DNA from: Antedon bifida
Lineage: Eukaryota; Echinodermata; Crinoidea; Comatulida; Antedonidae
NCBI GenBank assembly: GCA_963402885.1
Contig: OY727099.1
Span: 9,846,001 to 9,910,000, forward strand
Direction of reading: 5' to 3'
DNA length: 64,000 nucleotides
A program made the position numbers and the translations under genes. Below are positions 61,101 through 64,000 of this stretch, one piece after another (the stretch's first letter is position 1; the number at the start of each line of letters is the position of its first letter). The notes beneath the pieces are model-generated. The model saw only the letters and a list, made by a program, of their open reading frames with translations, made no database searches and had not been told where the DNA came from.

Positions 61101-63274
61101 AATTACCCTACTTTAAAGATGTATTGTCCCTTTGACTAATTCCAAAAAAATAAAAAATAAAATATTTCGAAAAAAAGTGGGTCATTTTGAAGTATCATAA
61201 TAGTTATTAACTTTCACCAAAAATTAGTAGAAAAAAAAAAAATTTAACTGAAACACAGACGTTTTTTTGTTCAAAAAATAACTTTGACTTCCAGTCAAAG
61301 TTTACGATCAAAACATATCTCATAATGCAACGTGCTTGTTTGGCTACTATGTATGCATAATCATAAAACTTCCTCGCGATCTGTGTGAAAACACCTTCTC
61401 AACCGTGACGAGTTGTAAACAATCCTAATTAGCATCTTGCATAATGCATACTCGTGGTTTGAAATCTTTGTTTACTTTCGCTCGCGACGATTTTCCAGAC
61501 GAAATGTAATCAAATTAATTTACCTGTTAATTACGTAAACTTGTTGTTGTTGGCTCGAATTTTCGACTCAAAGTGAATAACTTTAATATTACTTTGATAT
61601 GGCCAATTTAAATTTAGAATATTTTTTTTTTCATTTTTTGTGTTTCAAGGGACAATACATCTTTAATATAAAGAGGTCTTTTATTGTGTGGACAAAGTTT
61701 GTGCATTAAGCTCTGTCTACACTATCAAAACTTTATGTGACAACAAAATGTGATGTGCTCATATATGGACATGATGATGTCATAACTACCATATTTGGGC
61801 ACATCACATTTTTTTGTTCAAACTTTTAGTTTGATAGTGTAGACAGAGCTTTACAATATTAAAGTTCTAAAAACAATATAGGTATTACTAATCATACTTA
61901 CCATGTTTAAGTAATTTTCTAAAAATGGTTGAATCATGTTAAAGTCATCAAATGATGGGCCAGTATTAAGGTGGACTGGGGACCATGTACCGGCCCCATA
62001 AGCGGTAGCTTGGGTAGGTTGCAGTATGGGGTATCTTTGGTTTCTAGGCGTTGGTCTGTGTATATAATGCTGCTGTGGTTCAAATCTTGGTAGAATTGGT
62101 TGTTCTTGAGGTATTGGTGCTAGGCTGTTAGCGATTTCTTCTGCATCAAATTCTTCCTATAAAATAAAATATCTTTTCAATTATTTTTAAAACTGGGAAA
62201 TTATTCATATCTAGGTTTAAACATTGACGAAACTACCTCATGAGGCCAGCAGAAAGTCTCTCAGAAACAAACTGGTTTACAAACTCATTTATTACTACAT
62301 TATTATTATTAAAACTCAATTAGAGAGACGGATACTGGTATGCAGAGAGAGGAACTGGCTGTCACAATAGCAGATAGGAAGTTATGGAGGAATCTACTCA
62401 TATAAGTTTGGGTATGTCCCGGACTAAGTAAGTATACCTGTAATCGCTTAGCCATCATCTCGTCATCTTCCAGTTGCTTCACCAGTACCATGGTTGCTGG
62501 AGAAGCAGGTCGTCCAAATGCACTCATTGGTGATGCCCTCACCAACGGTGATGGTATTGGTTGAGGAAGTTGTTTGGATCTCTTAGAGCGTCTACTCTGA
62601 GACGAACCACGCTTGTGTGGTTTTCTCTTTTTAGGATTATCAACGGGTTCACAAATCTCTATGACGTCATCTTCTGAACTCGATTCAATTCTTTGTTTAG
62701 AAACTAATCTTTTTGAAAGATGGATTTCTTCTTCTTCATCCTCAGTGTGAACATGCAGCCTTTTGTGCCCACTTTTTATCTTATTTTTTCTACCACGTTT
62801 TGTAAATACAGGCGATGTAGACTTTTCCTCTTCCTCCAGTTTGCATTTTTCTTTCTCCTCCACTTTTTTACGACCACGATGATGATCATTAACACTATGA
62901 AAAACATTTTTACGTTTGTCTTCTTTTTTTGCATTATTTTCCTTTCTTTCCCTTTTAGAAAATACTGGAGATTTGTTTGCAGCGTTCACAGTTGTATTAC
63001 TGTCATTTTCCTTTTCATATTTTTGAGAAAGCCAGACATTCAAAGCATCTAAGGCTTCATCACTAGGTATACTTGATCGTCCGCATTTGTCTGGTTCTGT
63101 TTCATTTTTAGATTTCTTCTTTCCATTTTTTAATTTCACTTTTTGCGCCAATCTCTGTGCCAATGGTATTTCTAAGTATACATTGGCATCATCATTATTG
63201 TCATTTAACTCCAGTTCTTTATTACCGTCATTCAATTCCATTTTTGAATGTTTGGAAAAATCAAGATAAATTCC
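58071..63274 (-). CDS. RING-H2 E3 ubiquitin ligase with SUMO- and ubiquitin-binding-type motifs (whole gene)
   Basis: Coding exons 63241-62438 (exon starts 63274), 62156-61902, 59730-59614, 58814-58596 and 58115-58071 give 479 residues, all junctions phase 0 and GT-AG. The C terminus is a textbook RING-H2: C433, C436, C451, H453, H456, C459, C470, C473, with the W of DQWL present. The preceding LAERLG...GLS..EISQLPTF segment resembles RNF38/RNF44, while LRKLPC.H.YH resembles RLIM/RNF6, so the exact orthologue is unclear. The N-terminal half is Lys/Glu-rich and disordered-looking, with an acidic SUMO-interaction-type motif (SSSEDDVIEI, about 187-196), a nuclear-localisation-type basic run (KKRKPHKRG) and a ubiquitin-binding-helix-like DEMMAKRLQEEF near 260-271. 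Inferred role: a nuclear E3 ligase, perhaps SUMO-directed. The first ATG after the acceptor, in context AAAATGG, was taken as the start; upstream coding cannot be excluded. Confidence 0.88.
58228..58244. repeat. Poly-G run of 17
   Basis: Homopolymer in intron 4 of the RING gene, a likely site of length variation or sequencing error. Confidence 0.9.
58295..58457. mobile_element. PIF/Harbinger-type MITE, copy 2, with internal minisatellite
   Basis: Terminal repeats begin AGCTCTGTCTACACTATCAA, with TAA on both sides. The 163-bp interior contains about four units of a 19-bp repeat (GATGTGCCCAAATGTTAGT) not present in this number in copy 1. It lies in intron 4 of the RING gene. Confidence 0.85.
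58596..58814 (-). CDS. RING gene exon 4 (most of the RING-H2 domain)
   Basis: 73 codons, acceptor TTTTAG|ACATTG, donor GTG|GTGAGT. It encodes LMALAERLG, then CSIC, LRKLPCFHDYHDTC and VDQWLV. An apparent frame continuing past the donor into SLKYLFLVKFL is intron read-through. Confidence 0.93.
58954..59102. repeat. Inverted repeat with 25-bp arms in RING gene intron 3
   Basis: GTATCATAGGAACATTTG at the left matches, inverted, CAAATGTTCCTATGATAC at the right; across 25 positions one base differs. Inner ATATCACATGTG and CACATGTGAT are also inverted. It looks like a 149-bp MITE or foldback element, but no clear target duplication was found. Confidence 0.65.
59404..59583. mobile_element. PIF/Harbinger-type MITE, copy 3 (degenerate), with internal minisatellite
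   Basis: Ends are diverged forms of the copy 1 termini (AGCTCTGTTTACACTTTCAA; GTGTAAACGGAGAT) with TAA on both sides. The interior carries three units of ATCACTAGCATATTTTAGCAT-type repeat. It is in intron 3 of the RING gene. Confidence 0.8.
59614..59730 (-). CDS. RING gene exon 3 (Arg/His-rich)
   Basis: 39 codons, acceptor TTTACAG|ATAAAT, donor GAG|GTATGT, phase 0. It encodes PPRRPRGRRRRQDHHNHHHH followed by an acidic EDEIDDGNNYE. There is no known domain. Splice sites and frame agree with both neighbours. Confidence 0.85.
61116..61663. mobile_element. MITE-like inverted-repeat element, TA-flanked (548 bp)
   Basis: AAGATGTATTGTCCCTTTGA at the left is repeated inverted at the right as TCAAGGGACAATACATCTT, with TA on both sides. 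It is related to the element at 9600-9949 in its ends and in an internal block. It sits in intron 2 of the RING gene and is non-coding. Confidence 0.75.
61709..61850. mobile_element. PIF/Harbinger-type MITE, copy 4
   Basis: A 142-bp copy with near-intact termini (AGCTCTGTCTACACTATCAA and its inverse), flanked by TTA on both sides (61706-61708 and 61851-61853), the other form of the TWA target. It is in intron 2 of the RING gene, about 50 bp from the donor of exon 2. Confidence 0.85.
61902..62156 (-). CDS. RING gene exon 2 (Pro/Gln-rich linker)
   Basis: 85 codons, acceptor TTTATAG|GAAGAA, donor ATG|GTAAGT, phase 0. It opens EEFDAEEIANSLAPI, continuing the acidic helix begun at the end of exon 1, then becomes Pro/Gln/Tyr-rich and ends DDFNMIQPFLENYLNM. 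Confidence 0.88.
62438..63274 (-). CDS. RING gene exon 1 (N-terminal region)
   Basis: Acceptor TTGCAG|GGAATT at its 5' end shows that at least one more exon lies upstream, probably 5'UTR; the donor is CAG|GTATAC. Coding from ATG 63241-63239 gives 268 residues: acidic Asn/Asp-rich start, Lys/Arg/Glu-rich middle with a repeated SPVF[ST]KR[EG]RK motif (about 91-100 and 143-152), the acidic VIEI motif, basic runs, and a Pro-rich segment ending DDEMMAKRLQ. The open frame past the donor is intron. Confidence 0.85.
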
Positions 63275-64000
63275 CTGCAATACGAAGTGAAAAGATAACA
63301 ATTTAGAAACAACATTAGTATAGGCCTAGTAAAAGTAGATAGGCCTAGTAAAAGTAGATAGGCCTCTACTATTTAGGCCTAGCTAGGCCTAAAAAAACTA
63401 AAATTGAAACAAATAAAAATTATTTTTACAATTTTATAAATTTATTAGATGTTAATATAGGAGGTGCGCAAACAGCATATTAATAGGCCATGATATATAC
63501 TATTATGGCCCACACCGACCATAATATTTATAAAGCTAGGCCTAGGCTAGACAATACCTAGTCACGACTACCAGCCCGGCCATACGGTGGGTCAATACTC
63601 GACTCTCCTTTTAAAAATTAATTAAGTTTTAGAAAATGATTTTGCCTAGAGAGGCTAGGCCTAGCTAGCCTACCCTAACCACCATCAATCAACACCACTT
63701 TTAGTTCGTTTGTCTGTTGTTATATGGTATATCCATTGCCTAATGTAATATAGGGTATACACTACTACTTTTATTATTAGTTAATATGCCTTACTAATCA
63801 TTGTATGTACAGCAATACAAGAATTTTACAGGAAAAAATATTGGCGGGATGGAAACTGATTTTTCCGAGCAAATGGCAAAATTCAGATTCAGACGGTACC
63901 ATTATTAGTCAAGGTCAAAAAAATATGATTTATTAAAATATTGTACATAATTTAATATAATAAAGTGATTAATAATAACAAACTAAACTAATAATTGTAT
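63275..64000 (-). other. 5' intron or flank of the RING gene
   Basis: No exon is recognised. The stretch is dense in TAGGCCTA, including a 19-bp tandem unit TAGGCCTAGTAAAAGTAGA at 63320-63366. The promoter and the non-coding first exon may lie here or beyond the window edge. Confidence 0.5.

Noticed and set aside
1..64000. CRISPR array, rRNA, or prokaryotic operon
   Set aside because: No spaced identical repeats with unique spacers, no rRNA core sequence, and gene structure is intron-bearing eukaryotic throughout.

Overview
The window is eukaryotic, AT-rich, intron-rich nuclear DNA from an animal. The strongest clue is an Alx-family paired-class homeobox gene, with exon 1 of what looks like a second Alx-type gene about 23 kb downstream of it on the same strand. 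A tandem Alx4/Alx1 pair is known from echinoderms, so an echinoderm is the best guess; I cannot place the class. Very frequent TAGGCCTA palindromes and long repeat-filled introns fit this but do not prove it.

Layout: all recognised genes are on the minus strand. (1) 1405-1621: exon 1 of an Alx1-like gene; the rest lies left of base 1. (2) 1622-24752: intergenic DNA with simple repeats, tandem duplications and several inverted-repeat transposon relics. (3) 24753-48940: a complete four-exon Alx4-like gene of 347 codons, with introns of about 14.6 kb, 8.4 kb and 0.2 kb. Its homeobox is split between homeodomain residues 46 and 47. Intron 1 holds a 30-bp tandem array, a 72-bp perfect palindrome, a tRNA-Thr-derived repeat and a MITE. 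(4) 48941-58070: intergenic, with two tiny palindromes each flanked by a 7-bp direct repeat and a cluster of regulatory-type motifs. (5) 58071-63274: a five-coding-exon gene for a 479-residue RING-H2 E3 ubiquitin ligase, all introns phase 0, with a related MITE in each of three successive introns. (6) 63275-64000: its 5' flank or 5'UTR intron, unusually dense in TAGGCCTA.

Functionally, the Alx pair are transcription factors (in echinoderms, skeletogenic or mesodermal regulators), and both first exons carry an octapeptide of the kind used to recruit Groucho. The ligase is an unrelated neighbour, probably nuclear, with SUMO- and ubiquitin-binding-type motifs. The most unusual non-genic signal is a set of 25-32 bp perfect palindromes, each inserted between 7-bp direct repeats. 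I saw no rRNA, CRISPR array, intact transposase or viral gene.
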